Positions 22,401 to 37,400 of a DNA stretch of 64,000 nt are shown here, in pieces. Made by a program: the position numbers and the translations under genes. This DNA comes from Proteromonas lacertae. Its lineage: Eukaryota > Sar > Bigyra > Opalinata > Proteromonadidae. The stretch's first letter is position 1. The number at the start of each line of letters is the position of its first letter. Location of the stretch: the NCBI GenBank assembly GCA_002245135.1, contig NGBS01000026.1, positions 32,954-96,953 on the forward strand, in the 5' to 3' direction. The notes under the pieces are model-generated. The model was not told where the DNA came from and made no database searches. It was given only the letters and a program-made list of their open reading frames with translations.

Positions 22401-25400
22401 TCCAGCAAGTGGACCACATTCAATTCATGATGCAAGATTTGTATCATTTGAAGGAGAAGTAGAAACATTTACTATTCAAATGAGAGATATGTATTTCAAC
22501 GATATTGAAGAATCAATTCCTAGTGATGAAAATAAAGCAGATTTACTAGTTAGACTAATAGGAAACTCTGAAAATACAAAGGATTATGTAATTACACCAA
22601 ATATCACTGAAGATGTTAATAATACAAATGGTAAATATGTAATATCCTATTATCCTGAAGTAGCTGGTGATTATGTAATTATAATGGAATATATACATCA
22701 AGGTGGTTTATTAGCAACATATTATAAATCTGAGGATTTAACAGATGGTGTTTATGGTAATATAGAATATTGTCCATATCTATTAGCATCTTGTGATTCT
22801 ACACGAATTGATGAGAATATCAATTTCAATTGGTCATACAAATCTCCATTAGATTATTATGATAATTATCCATATGAACATTATTCAGTTAAATGGAATG
22901 GTTATATTAAAACAAACACAAGTGATTTATATAACATTTATATCACAGCTGATGATGGATTTAGATTATATATTAATAGAGAATTAGTGATGGATTATTG
23001 GGATAATAGAATTGCTGATCATTTTGTTGAATATAGTTTTGAGAAAGATATATTATATCCAATTGTAATTGAATATCGTGAAGTTATTGAAGAATCATTT
23101 ATTAAATTATCTTGGTCATGTTCTAGTTTTGAAAGAACAATAATTCCATCCACTAATTTATATTATCAAAGACATATAGGTAATAGTCCAATTCAAATGA
23201 CAGTATTACCAGGAGAAATTGATAGTTCGACAACATATGTTGAAACAGTAAATACAGCTGTTGCTGGTATAGAAACAACAATAACAATAACCTCAAAAGA
23301 TAGTGGAAATAATACAATATATAATAATGGAAATAATGAATTTGTTGTAACAATGATTGGATCAAATGATTGGGCTGGAGAAGGAAGAGATGATCAGACA
23401 TTTACAGGTAAAGCAATTGAAATTGAATCAACAGTTAAATCCAGTAGATTGGGAATTATTATGTGAAGCATGTGGAAATATTAATCAGAATAGTAGTTTA
23501 CTAATTATTACCTCATCTTTGGTTCATAATGTTAAAAGAGGTGATAGAATATCAATTGATAATGAAATAGTAGAAATAAGTGAAGATGGTGTTTTAGATG
23601 GTAGTGAAATACCATTAGTTCAACCATATCGTTCAAAAACAGTAGAAAATGCAGCAATTTATAAAGTTGGAGAAAATACTGGAAAATATGATATAATCTT
23701 TACACCAAAAGTAAGAGGAGAATATAATGTATCAATTCAATTACCAGAAACTCCAGAAATACAAGAAATTTCGTTTAACAACAGTATTTATGAAGATAAT
23801 GAAGAGAATTTCATTTCATTTATTTATTCAGATAAAGAAAGTGTAGTTGTTGATATTAACACAATCACTGTTGATATGATCAAAGAAATATTATATGAAT
23901 TAAATTCAACAATATTTGAAGATGTAAATGTAAAAATGAATATATCATATGATTTATTAACAATACAATTGATATATAGTTATGAAGGACCAATTCCAGA
24001 AGTAGTAAAAGTGAATGTAACATTATTATCAAATGAAGATGTAATAAACAGTAATTATGATATAAATATAATCAGTTTTGAAAGAAAACAAGTTGGTATT
24101 CCAAGATTACATATCAAAGGAAGTCCTTATACATTAACTGTTATTCCAGGTGAAACAGATCCACTTCGTACTATTACATATGGTAATGGAGTTTCTAGTG
24201 ATTCAGCAGATAATGAAATGGTATTTTATATTCAATCTAAAGATAGTGAAGGTAATAACCGAATGGATTCACAAGAAAGAGATATTTATCAAGTCTATTC
24301 TACTTATTATTTGGGTGAAGTAAATCCAGTAGAAGCTGATGTTAAGTATATTGGAAATGGATTATATCAAGTAAATTATAACTTGACAAAATCTGGTTTA
24401 TACAATATTGTCATAATGAGAAATATAGTGAATGAAATACAACAATATATTGTTAAAGATAATGAGAATAATGAAAATTATACTTTGATATACAATGGAT
24501 ATGAAACAGTTCCATTATCCTATAGATCATCACCAGAAGATGTACAAACTGCATTAAATAATTTACCAACATTAAAAGGTGTAAATGTAACAACAAAATA
24601 TGAAAAAGGTAGTATAATTTACAACATCATATTCCGTTCATTTGCTACAACTACAACATTAATCAATTCAAAGAGTGTCAAAGTGATAAGAATACAAAAA
24701 GGAGAAGGTGAATTTATTCATTACAATAGTTCCATAACAGAGAAACAACATATTGAAATTCCTTTCTGCAATTCATTATCAGGTTATTATTATTTGAATT
24801 ATAATGGAAATAGTGTATTAATCTATAGAAGTGATAGTAATAACAGAATAATTGAAAAGATTCATACAATCAGTGATTTAAGTACAACTGTTATTGAATT
24901 TGAATCACAGTTTGATTATACAATAGAATTTGTTAATGAAAATAAACTAAACCATACAGTGATAAATCCATTTATATATGGAAAAGTGCCAATTATTTCA
25001 ATTGAATCTCATTTAGAATGTAGTGATGATAAATCATTCATAATAAATCCAATTGTAACAAGAGTTGTAGATGGATATATTGAAGATAAATTGCTTTTAT
25101 TACCAGGTGTTGTTTCTAGTAATCATATTTTAGCTAAATCTGGGTTTATTAATTCAATGAATGAAACTGCAACAGGTACAGGATTAATAACAGGTACATA
25201 TAATTCAACTACTGATTTCTTAATTGAGTTACATGATAAGTATGATAATTATGTTGAAGAAAAGAGAGAATATGAAACTCAAGTATTGGTAGTAGATTGT
25301 AAGACATGTGATTTTGTAATTGGATATGAAGGTGATTCTGTCAGATTATATGGTTATAATATTACATCAGAAATAATTGAAGAGAAATTAAACTCATTGA

Positions 25401-28400
25401 AAACTATTGGTGAAGTAAAAGTAAGCAAATATAGTGAAACTGAATATCAAATTACATTTTTAAGTGAATTAGGTGATTTACCATCAATTACTGTAACTCC
25501 AAGTAATGAAAATGATATTGTATATATTAGAGATTGTAGTAAATATTTAACACAAAGAATATTGATAAGATGTAATTCTGATTCATCATTAAGTGGAACA
25601 TTCCAGTTAATGTATGATAGTTATAAAACATCAAATATTAATTATGAAGTTAATGCTGAAGAATTGAAGAAGATATTGATAAATGAAATACCTCTATTTG
25701 TTGATATTGATGTTTCAATGGAATCTTATGAATCATTTGCATTAGAAATAAACATTACATTGAGTAATATTGATAATAATAATAATGATAGATATTTATT
25801 TAGAATTGATTATAGTTTAATAATTGGTGATAATGTAACATCCACTGTGGAGAATGTATGTCCAATTGGTACAAAATATGGAATTATATCTGAAGATTTC
25901 TTAATTAGATTATCACCATCATCATCATCATCAGATTCATCTAAATTAATATTAGGTAATTATGAATATGTAGAAGATGGATTATTATATGCATATTATA
26001 AAACACCAAGAGTTGATACATATAAATTACAAATAGAACATGCAGTAAGAGGTGGATTACTTGGTACTTATCATGCTTCAAGATGGTTAAAAGGTAGTAT
26101 AATTGGAACAAGAGTTGATTCTGTAATAGATTTCGAATGGCCTGATAAGATATTAGGTGAAGAAAAGGATATAGTAAGTATAAGATGGATTGGATATATT
26201 CAACCAGCTTTTTCAGATTATTATACATTCTACTGTATTGTTAATGATGGATGTGCTGTATGGATAAATGGTGAAAAGATTATTGATGAATTTTATAATA
26301 CATGCCCTGATGATGATGTAATGACATTTAGTGGTAAAACATCAAAACCCTTACAAGCGAATGTATTATATGATATTAGAGTAGAATATAGAGATCATAT
26401 GAACTTTGGTGCAATTCATTTAGAATGGGAATCTACAAAACAAGATAGATCTATTGTTCCATCATATAGGTTATATTCATCAAAAGAACCAATATCAAAT
26501 GCTATTCATACAGTTATTCCAATTGCAATTCCATCATTACATGTTGAAAATCCATCAGTTAATGTTATTAATTCTACATCTTTGATAGTTGAATGGTATT
26601 CTCCACTAGATGATGGTGGTGATTATATAACATCCTATAAGATAGAATGGTCATCAAATAGAACATTTGATTCATACAGTTTAGTAGTTGATTCGTATGA
26701 TAATAATAATAATAATAATACAAATGGTTTAGTTTATTCTTACAATATTACCAAATTAACAGCTGGAACAAATTATACTATTTCTATAACTCCATGTAAT
26801 AGTGCAGGATGTGGTGAAGTATGTAATACAATTAAATGTGAAGAAGATAATGAATTATTAATCGGTTGTCCAATAGCTAAACCAGCTAGAATTAGTGATA
26901 TATTTATTGAATTAATTGGTAATACAGATGATTCAGTTAGAGTATATTTTAACAAACCAAGAGAACAAGAAGGTGGAGAGAATGGTGCATCAATTGAAAG
27001 TTATTTTATGGAAATTAGTGATGATGAATTTGTAACTGTCAAAGAAGAAATGAACATTCCAATAAGTCAATTGATATTAGGAATATATAAACCAGATTAT
27101 TATGATTATTTATTAGAAGGATTAAAGTCAGGAAAAACATATCAAATCAAATTATCAGCAGTAAATAAAGTAGGAAAAGGAAATGAAATTACTTCAGAAA
27201 CATTCACTCCAATGACTCAACCTAAAGTAATACCATATGAATTTGTAACATGGCAAAATATTGAAGCTGATGTTGATACAACAATTGATCTATCATCAAC
27301 AGCTCTAAGATTAATATTTGATCCTAGTCCAGATGCTAGAGGTAGTAATATAACAGAGTATTTAGTAGAATATTGGACAGTTGGTATTGATGAATTAAAA
27401 GCTTGTCAACCAATAGTAAGAGTGAATATATCTGGTAATCCATTCAGACTGGAAATAGATGGAGAAAGTACAACTTATTTAGAAGCTTATGCTACAAATA
27501 CTAATTTATATAATGCTTTAGTTGGATTAAGAGGAGTTAGATCAATTGATATTTATAGAAATGATAGTGGTAATTATTGGGATATTACATTTACATCATT
27601 ATGTCAATATAAACCACCAAATGTGAAGATATATATAAATGATAAAGATGAATCTGAAATATATGTTCATGATTTACCATCCAAAAGATCACTTGAAGAA
27701 ATTGAAGAAATAGAAATAATGAATGTAAGTATTATTGTTACTAATAATACTGAAGATAAATATGAATATATAATTACAGATTTATTACCAGGTAATTCCT
27801 ATTCTACAAGAGTAAGTTCATTAAATAGTATGGGTTATAGTATTCCACAATATGCAATACCTGAAGTATTATCACCATTAGTACAAAAACCAGAAGCACC
27901 AATGGAAGTTATTATTTCATCCAATACATTGATGGATATTCAAGTGTATATCAAACCACCAGAGAAAGAGTTAATGGGAGGAGATGAAATAATTAGATAT
28001 AGAATAGAATGGGCAGTTGAACCACAATTCTTAAAACCATATAATTATGAAATTAATGTAACTAAAGATGTGATTGATGATAAAGGATATATTCATTATG
28101 AGTTATACAAACTATTTACAGGTGATAGAAATTATGTAAGAGTATTTTCATACAACATAATGGGATATTCTGTAAATGCAACACTTAGTAAACCATTATA
28201 TTTAATACCACATCTTCGTCCAGATCCTGTAGAGAATGTTAAAGTTAATCCAATGAATAGTTCAGCAATATCATTAACATGGAAACCAGGTTATAATGCA
28301 GGAAAGAATATTACTGGATATAGAATTGAATATGATTTAATATCATATGATGCAATTAGATTTGGAGGAAGTAAATCATTGTACAGTATGTCACCAGTTT

Positions 28401-31400
28401 ATTCATTACAAACACAAAACCCTCAAGATTTATTAAAAGGAACATTCAATTTAAGATATGGAAGTGGAAATACAAGATATGAATTGAAAGATATTTCAAT
28501 AGATACAACTGCATTAGATTTAAGTAATTTACTTGAAACATTACCAACCATAGGTGAAGTGAAAGTTGAAAGATATAAGAATGTTCAATATGGTTATGAA
28601 TGGGTAATTACGTTAGTAAATAACATTGTTGAAGAAGAATTTGAAGTTGATTGGAATGATGAAGGATATAAGAGATTGTTGAAAGTATCAGGACCAGGTT
28701 CTGAAAATGGATCATTTAATCAAACAGTTTCTTCATTAGAAGGTTATATGAAACAGACAATTGAAGTTGATACAAATTGTAGTGAAGAGTTTAACTTGAC
28801 AATTGGTGATGAATATAATGGTATTGATTTTAGTGTTAATACAACAACAGAAGAATTGAAGAATGAAATTAATGAGAAATGGTCACATTTAGGTGATATT
28901 TACATTTCTAAAGAAAAGAATGAAGATAAGTTAATTTATGTAATATATTACTTAACTGCTGTGAATGCATCATCCAATGTTAGTATAAAAGTGAATGAAA
29001 GTTATTGTAGTATTTCGTTTGAATTAGAAGTTGAAAAATATCCACCAATCGATAGTAAATATTCAAAGATAATATACATGACAGTTGATAATGAAGAAAG
29101 TCAGAATCTTACAATATCAAACTTATTACAAGAAAAACCATACTATTTCATTGTTTATGCAACTAATGCAGATGAAGTAAGTCCAAAAACACCAGAACAA
29201 GAATGGAGTACAGGTGAACCAGCAACACCATTTTGGAATTATCCAATTACCAAGCCAAGCTCACCTGAAGAAATAAAGACAGTTGTTTATGATAATACTA
29301 CAGTTATTGTTAGATGGAATGTTCCATTTAATACAGGTTCTATTCCAATCACAAAGTATCATCTTGAATGGGATAAACATAGTGGTATTAATGAAATACA
29401 AATAATTGTAATTTCAGGAAAAATAACAGGTGGATCAATACAGATTCAATTCTTAAATATTACATCTCAACCAATAAGATATCCATTCAAATTAGAAAAT
29501 ATAAAGAAAGCAATATCCTATATGTATATTCTTGGTGAAATAGATATATCATATGTTGAATTTAATAATAATCACAATATAACAATATCATTTATTTCTA
29601 GACCAGGTAAACAACCAATGTTGGAATTAATAACAAATGAATTATTAGGAAGTGATTTAGAATATTCAATTAGTACAATTCAAACAGGTACAGAACCATA
29701 TTTTGATGAAGCAACAACTGGTGCAATTGCTATTCCACTTGGTGAAACATATATTACTAGACAACCAAATATTCAAAGAATAGAATTATCATCAGAAGGT
29801 GAAAATGTTAAAGGAACATTCAAATTGAGTTATATGGGTAAAGAAACAGAAGATATTGCATTTGATACAGATGCTGATGATATGAAAGTGATATTAGAAA
29901 ATCTATTATCAGTATATTCAGTTAATATAACAACAGGAATTATTAACCAGACTGTTATTCCACCATTTGTTAGATTTACAAGATATTGGGATGTTACATT
30001 TAATGATGTGATTGGTAAAAATCCAATGATGTTAATATCATCATACGATAATCAATATTCAACTGAAGTATATGGTGGAACTTTAACTGGAGAAAGATCA
30101 AGAGGATCAGTAAGTAGAATTCAAACATCAAAAGTTCCAACTGAATATAAGATTGAAGGATTAACAGAAGATTATCATTACTATTTAAGATTAACAGCTT
30201 ATAATGATTATGGAGAAAGTAAATCTAATATTTATGATTTCTATGTTACACCAAAGAAACAACCTCCAGCTAAACCTTTGAATGTTGAATTATATTCTTA
30301 TAAGAAAGATGAAATAATGATTACTTGGACAGTTAATCCAAATGATGGTGGTGTTCCTGTGAATTATTATTTGCTTGAATATTCAAAGTATGAAACATTT
30401 AACGATTCAGAGATAATAATGATTGGTGAATTTGATGTGAACGAAAAGATATTTAGATATAATATGACAGTTTATGATAATGATTGTTATTATATTAGAG
30501 TAATTGCCTATAATTCAATAGGATATAGTGAACCGCAATTAGCTGTACCAGGACCAGATAGTCGATCATATTATTATAGTATTAAAGGTGATTTATTAGA
30601 GAAATACGGTAACAGTGTTAAAGAAATATATGAAATATTGAATAAGAATAACATTACTAATGCAGATGTTACAGATGTTAGTATATCATCAACAGATTTA
30701 GAATTTTATATTATTACACCATATTATATGCCATTCTTTAGTAATTTAACTCCATTTATTGTTGGTTTGAATGAAAGCCAACAGTGTATGGTTGCTAGAG
30801 ATTCTATTCCTTCTGGTTTAGAAGAAGTTAATATAGTAGCAGTATCACCAACATCAATTGGTATATTCTATAAACAACCAAAATATCCATTACCAGATGA
30901 AATTATACACAGAAGCCTTGATGGAGGAGGTTTAAGAAATTATTCCTATTTAGTTGAATGGAGTACTGATTTTGGATTTATTAATTCATCAAAGCAGATA
31001 TTTAACAATTCAGAAGAAAAATGGCAAATTTATTTACCAACAGAAGATGAATATTATATTAGAGTAAGAGCAAAGAATAGTATTGGCTATGGTCCAGCAA
31101 CAGCATCAAATCCAATGTCAATGAAACCAGAAGCTCAAGTTCCAGGTCAATGCAGTTTAGAAGTTGCTCATATTCAGGAAATACCAACACAATTATTACT
31201 CACATTACATGCTCCAGTGTATGATAAATATGGATTTAAAACACATAATGGTGGTTCTAAATTGCTGTATTATGAAATACAAGTTGAAGGTAGTAATAAT
31301 GATTCTTATAAGTTCTTATATCCACTTAATGATTATCAACATGAATGTATTGATGATAATGGATGTGAATATAAATTAGGTACTCAATTCCAACAATTTA

Positions 31401-34400
31401 TGATTCGTCCATTTGATTATAATAGTAGTGAATGGTATTATAAGTTCTTTGGTAAACCATATACGCAATTAAGAGATAATTTTGCAGAAATAGATGATGT
31501 AATAAAAGATGCATTAACAGATTGGTCAAATCCACCATGTTATGATGTTAGAAGAATTATACATCAAAATAAGACTTACAGTATGTCATTAATATCGTAC
31601 AACAACCAATCAGAATGTGGAAATGAAATTACTACATTTATAGTAGATGAGGGAGTTGGATTAGATGATCCTTATGTAAAAATAGGAATGCCATATAGAG
31701 GATTAACCTCAGGTGTTGAATATACAATAACAGCAAGAGCAATAAATGAAGTTGGTTATGGTATATCTTATACAGCAGAACCAATAATACCACATGGTGT
31801 TCCATCTGAACCATTGAATGTTACAGTATATCCAATGATGTATAATAAAGATCAATTGATGGTTTGTTGGAATGGTCCAAATTTCTTGAATGGTCATGAA
31901 ATTGTTCATTTCAATGTCAGTTTATATGATAAAGACAATAAATTAGTAGGACCATTTATGTATTTAATTGATGAATTAGTATCAGATCATAATCTCTCAT
32001 ATTGTGGTGTTGTTAGTGGATTAGAACCAGGAATGGAATATGATAATATTACTGTATTAAGTAACAATGGTGATTATAGTAAACCATCAGAAAAAGGAAT
32101 TGCAAAATGTCCAGAGAATGCAACAGAGAGTTGTATTCCATTATTAATACCAAGGCAATTACCAGGAGTTGCAGAATTTGAAATAGGTGGATGGAATGGA
32201 AATGATACTGCTTATTATACATCCACTTCTACTCAATTAATACATTCATTATGATACTAAAGAGAGTGGTGTTGCATTTACATCAATTCGTGCTTATTTA
32301 TCTTATGATAAAACTTTTGGAAAATCCAATAACAAAGACTGTGACATACAATGAAAAAGAAACAGCTGAAGGAGGAAAAAATGGAAAAGAAACATACAAA
32401 TTGTTATTTACATCAATAAAGAAACATTCATTGATATACATGAAAGTATTAGTTATAAATAATTTAGGTGAAGGTCCATTAACTGATCCATTAAATACAA
32501 CATTATTGGAATTACCAAAATCTCCAAGTTATGTTTTATTAAAGACATATACAAATGGTACTAAAGCAGAACAAAGTGTTACATTAGAAGTTGATATTAC
32601 AGCACCAACTGAATTAGGTGGATTTGATGAATGTTCTTATATTGTAGAATATGTTAAACATGAATTTAGTACAAAGCCAACAATGAATATAATTACAGTG
32701 AATAAAGATGTTAAAGAATATAGATTAGGAATTGATAATAGACATTTCTCATGTTATATTCCATATGATGCTGATGAAATATATATACAAAATGCAATTA
32801 GTAATATTAAAGGAGTAGGAAATGTTCAAGTAATTGCAAATAAACCAACTAGTGAGAATAGAACATATGAAGTATTATTCTATGGATATCCTGATTATAA
32901 ATTAATATCAGATACAGAATCAGCAGAAAAAGTGAAAATAGAAAATATTACTGTTATTGAAGAGAATTTATTAACCAAAGAAGTTCCATGCGATTATCCA
33001 TCTTTGAAATATGTGAAACTAGAAAATTTAGAAACAAGAATTCCATATTACATAAGAGTGTCAACTAAAACAGAATTTGGTACATCTGGACCAACATATT
33101 CAATTCCATCAAAATTAGCACCAAAACCACAAACATCTGATTCACCTCGTTCACCTTATCAGAATGGTACTTATCCATTATTAACAATGATCAATTCAAA
33201 TACAATCAATATACGATATTGGCCACCATTGTTTACAGGCGGTGAAATAGTAAAGAATTATATAATTGAATATAGTTTGAATAATCATTTCAGTCCAGCA
33301 ACTGCAATTCAAGTAGATTCAACTGTTTTCTCAGTTAATATTAATGATTTAGAAGAAGAAAATACATATTATGTAAGAATGGCAGCAACTACAACATTAG
33401 TAGGTGAATATGTAAGAACAAAACCAACATCAATGTATCTTTATACATTTGTAAAGAAACCAACAATCAATCCATTGAAAGTATTATCAGGTACTTCTGT
33501 TGAAATTACATGGGAAAGTTATGATGCTGAAGAGTATTTAGTTGAATGGTATACTGAGAGATTATCAGGTTCAAGATATGGAAATCCAGTAGTAGTTACA
33601 TTATCATTCTTAGATAATGAAATTGATACAGAATCAGAAGGAAATTTCACAATTGCTGTTGGTAAATTTGATGTAAAATTACCAGGAAGTTGTACAGTTG
33701 ATTATAATAGAAGTTTATTGTTTGGAAATGGTGAAGACTATCTTCCATACATTGAAGCTGGTGATTTAGTTCAATGTGTTGGTGAAAGAAATAAGAATTA
33801 TGTAGTAGAAGATATAGAATATTGGATTCCTAATACAAGAATAATATTTACTGAAGAAATATCAGATGATATTGATTGTTCTTCAATCTATATTCAACAT
33901 AAAACATATCATATTTCAGTGAAAGATATATATAATAGCACAATAATCAAAGAAGCAATAGATCACTTAGAATCTACATCATATGTTGATATATCTGAAG
34001 TTAGAAATGAAGATGAGAATATAACAAGTTATATATTAAAATTTAAAGATGTCTATTGTCCAGATGATAAAGGTAATTGTCTTAATGAATATAGATATGC
34101 AAATGTTAATATCAATAATCACAATATGAAGAACAATACTGGATTAACTGCAAGTATAAAGAAAGGTATTTTACCACAAGATTATAGTCAAGCTATAATC
34201 ACTAATATAACAAATAAATTATATGTAATAAATGGATTAATTAATGGTAAAACATATTATATAAGTGTTACAGGTAAAAATCCAATTGGTTATGGTATGA
34301 AATCAGATATATTGACAACAATGCCAGTTGAAAATCCAAGTACACCATCTTTATCAGACTTCTCCTTAATGCCTTGGACAAATACATCATTGAAGTTATT

Positions 34401-37400
34401 ATACGATGTATTAGTAGATAATGGTGGTAGTAGTATAACTCATTATAATATAAGATATTCATGGAGTAAGAGATTCTTAGATGAAGATACAGAATATGAT
34501 AAAATTCCATTAACTCATAGAATACAAAAATTAACAAGTGAAGGTAAAAGTATTAGTATTCAAAATACATTCAGATTGTATTATGGTGAATGTAAAAGTA
34601 GTTATGATATAAAACCAATATGCGAAAGATGTATAAATGGTACAAAAGGAACTTCAACTATAACAATGATGAAAACAGACAATATAACATTATATCCAAC
34701 TGAATATATAAAATTGAATGGATTAATTGAAATGAGAGTCTGTGGAGGAGTTAATTCAGTTAATGAAAATAATGGATTATATGAAATTAATTTATGTAAA
34801 GTGGATGATATAAGTCAAAAATATTCATTATCAATTGATATTAATGAAGGTTATATCCAAAGATTATCATCATTTATTGGTTTAGCAAACTTCATAAAAC
34901 AAAATGAATTTAAATTTGATGAAAGAATGAATGTTAGACCTGTTGATTTAATAGATGGAGATTATATTTGTATTGGTACTTCAATGAGAAAATATAGAAT
35001 AATTCAAAGTGATAATAATAATGATGAATCATATTCAATAAAGAATTACATTAATTTATATGAAGATGCAGATTATCCAGGTGATGATTCATCTTATTTC
35101 GATAAGAATTATTTCCCAGTTTACCTAACACCAAGAACAATACCAATTGATCATGGTTATACCAGTAGTAGAGATATTTCAACATCCATTAAAAGTGCTT
35201 TAGAAGATCTTCCAGAGATAGGAACAGTGGATGTAAGACAACAAAGTAACCAAAAAGGATTTTCATGGTTTATTACATTTACAACAATGCCAACAACATC
35301 AAATCCAGTAGAGATCTTATATAATGATTATAATCTCTCATCTTATGGACAGCCAGCAACATTATCAATATGCGATAGTGAAGAATATGTTATTAAGAAT
35401 CGTAATACAGGTGAGTATACATATGTAGAGTTACAAGCTTGTTCAATAGCTGGATGTAGTGAATGGAGTGAATTTAAAGGCGAAATTCCACAAAATATTA
35501 AGCCATATCCACCAGGAATATCATCCTACAGACAAATGTCTTATTGGCATTCATTGATTGAGTTTACTAAATCAGTACATGATGGTGGTGAACTAATTAT
35601 ACAGTATAATATTGAATGTGGTACTTTGAAGAAGACAATTTATCCAAATGATGATAATGATGTTATTCCACAGATTGATAGATATACATTATCAGTTGAA
35701 AGTAATTATACAATTAGTGGTACTTATTACTTAGAATTTAATGGTCAATTAACTGTTCCAATATCATATGATGCAACAACAGAAGAAGTTAAGAATGCTT
35801 TAGAAGATTTATGTACAATTATTGAAGTGAATGTTAGTAGAAATATATTAGAGAATGGTTTTACATGGTATATTACTTATACAAAATTACCTTATGAAGG
35901 TGATTCTACAGGATTATTGAAAGTATATCCTTATGGATTAAAGGTAGATAATAATGATTATGATAGTTATGATAATATGATTAAAGTATTACAACCAATT
36001 CAAATAGGTAGATTACCTTATCGTTATACAATTTTAGCAATGGGTGCTTCAGTTACAACTTGCTATATATCATCAGAAACTGAACATTTAAAGAGTGATG
36101 GTTATAAATTAATTAAACAATTATCGAAAGGTCCATATTCATCATCACCTCCAAATGATGTTAAAATCACAACAATTGATAGATCAACCATACAATTGAG
36201 TTGGAATTATCCTGATTTTTATGATACATTCAGTCAAACTGGTTTATACACAACAAGTTATGTAGTTCAATGGGATTATGTGAATAGTTTTGATAGTATT
36301 TGTGATACAAATTGTAGTATTGATAATCTTAAACCTTATGGAGAATTAACTACGCCATTACTATCAACAACAATTAGTAATTTACCATCAGGAGTTCCAT
36401 TCTATATCTCAGTATATGCTGTAAGTAGTACTACTAGTGAAAATGCTATTAAAGTGAATGGCTATCCATTTATTAGTAAAGAACAACACTTTGCATATGA
36501 TTATCCATCACCACCAGTAAAACCATTGTTGAAACCATACAGTAGTGATTCATTATTAGTTGAATTAGATATTGTTGATAAAGATATTCCTGAAGGTAAT
36601 AATGGTTATCCAGTTGATACTTATGTAGTTGAATATGGAACAAATGTAAATGAAAATCAGAATGTGATTTTTAATTCAAGTGTTAAAGTGAATTATAGAT
36701 TAGGCTTTGACATTAATGAATTAACTAATTGTGTAAGTGAAACAACACCTTTATCTGACATTGAAACTGAATTAGAATTTTTGAATACTATAAATGGAGT
36801 AAAAATATCATTACTTCCAAGAGGTTATTCAATAGAATTTGAAGAAAGTGGTAAATATGAATTATTACATGCTTATAGCTGTGATAATTATAATGAAATT
36901 TCAAGTAGTATAATGACAATTAGTGAAGTTACAGTTGGTATTGCAAATATTATTTCTCCAGTTGTTAAATTATATTCTGATGGAAATTATGAAGGATTTA
37001 ATGAAGAAGAGAATCCATCATTTGTAGTTGGTAATACATATATTGGTGATTATGTTGAAGATAATGTTGATTGTAAAGCATCAGCGAGAAAAAGGAAGAA
37101 ATGTATTAACTGTTTCTAGTGATAGTAAATGTGTATTATATCAATATGAAACAATAAAATTAGAAAATGATAATCAGACTTATGAAGTTGTAAGTGTTGA
37201 AATTAATAAAGTATATAGATTATCTCATTATTTCGTTAATAATTTTGAAAATCAAAATGTATTAAGAATGGATACTTTATTAGGAAGAACAGCTTGTACA
37301 AATCCAACAGATTCACATTTATACTTATTAGAGAAAAATACTGATAATGAAAAACAATACAATACAAAGAGTTTATGATAGAAATGGAAATTCATATAAT

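Larger units (their letters stand above)
18180..23440 (+). other. Dense frame-slip patch in the giant gene
   Basis: Nine single-base slips lie at about 18182, 19604, 20121, 20776, 20946, 21251, 21448, 22340 and 23438. All but the one at 20946 require skipping one base. Each was placed where the downstream frame restores a recognisable module or conserved spacing (PA14 Trp, filamin F-to-D spacing). No GT...AG intron explains them. Confidence 0.8.
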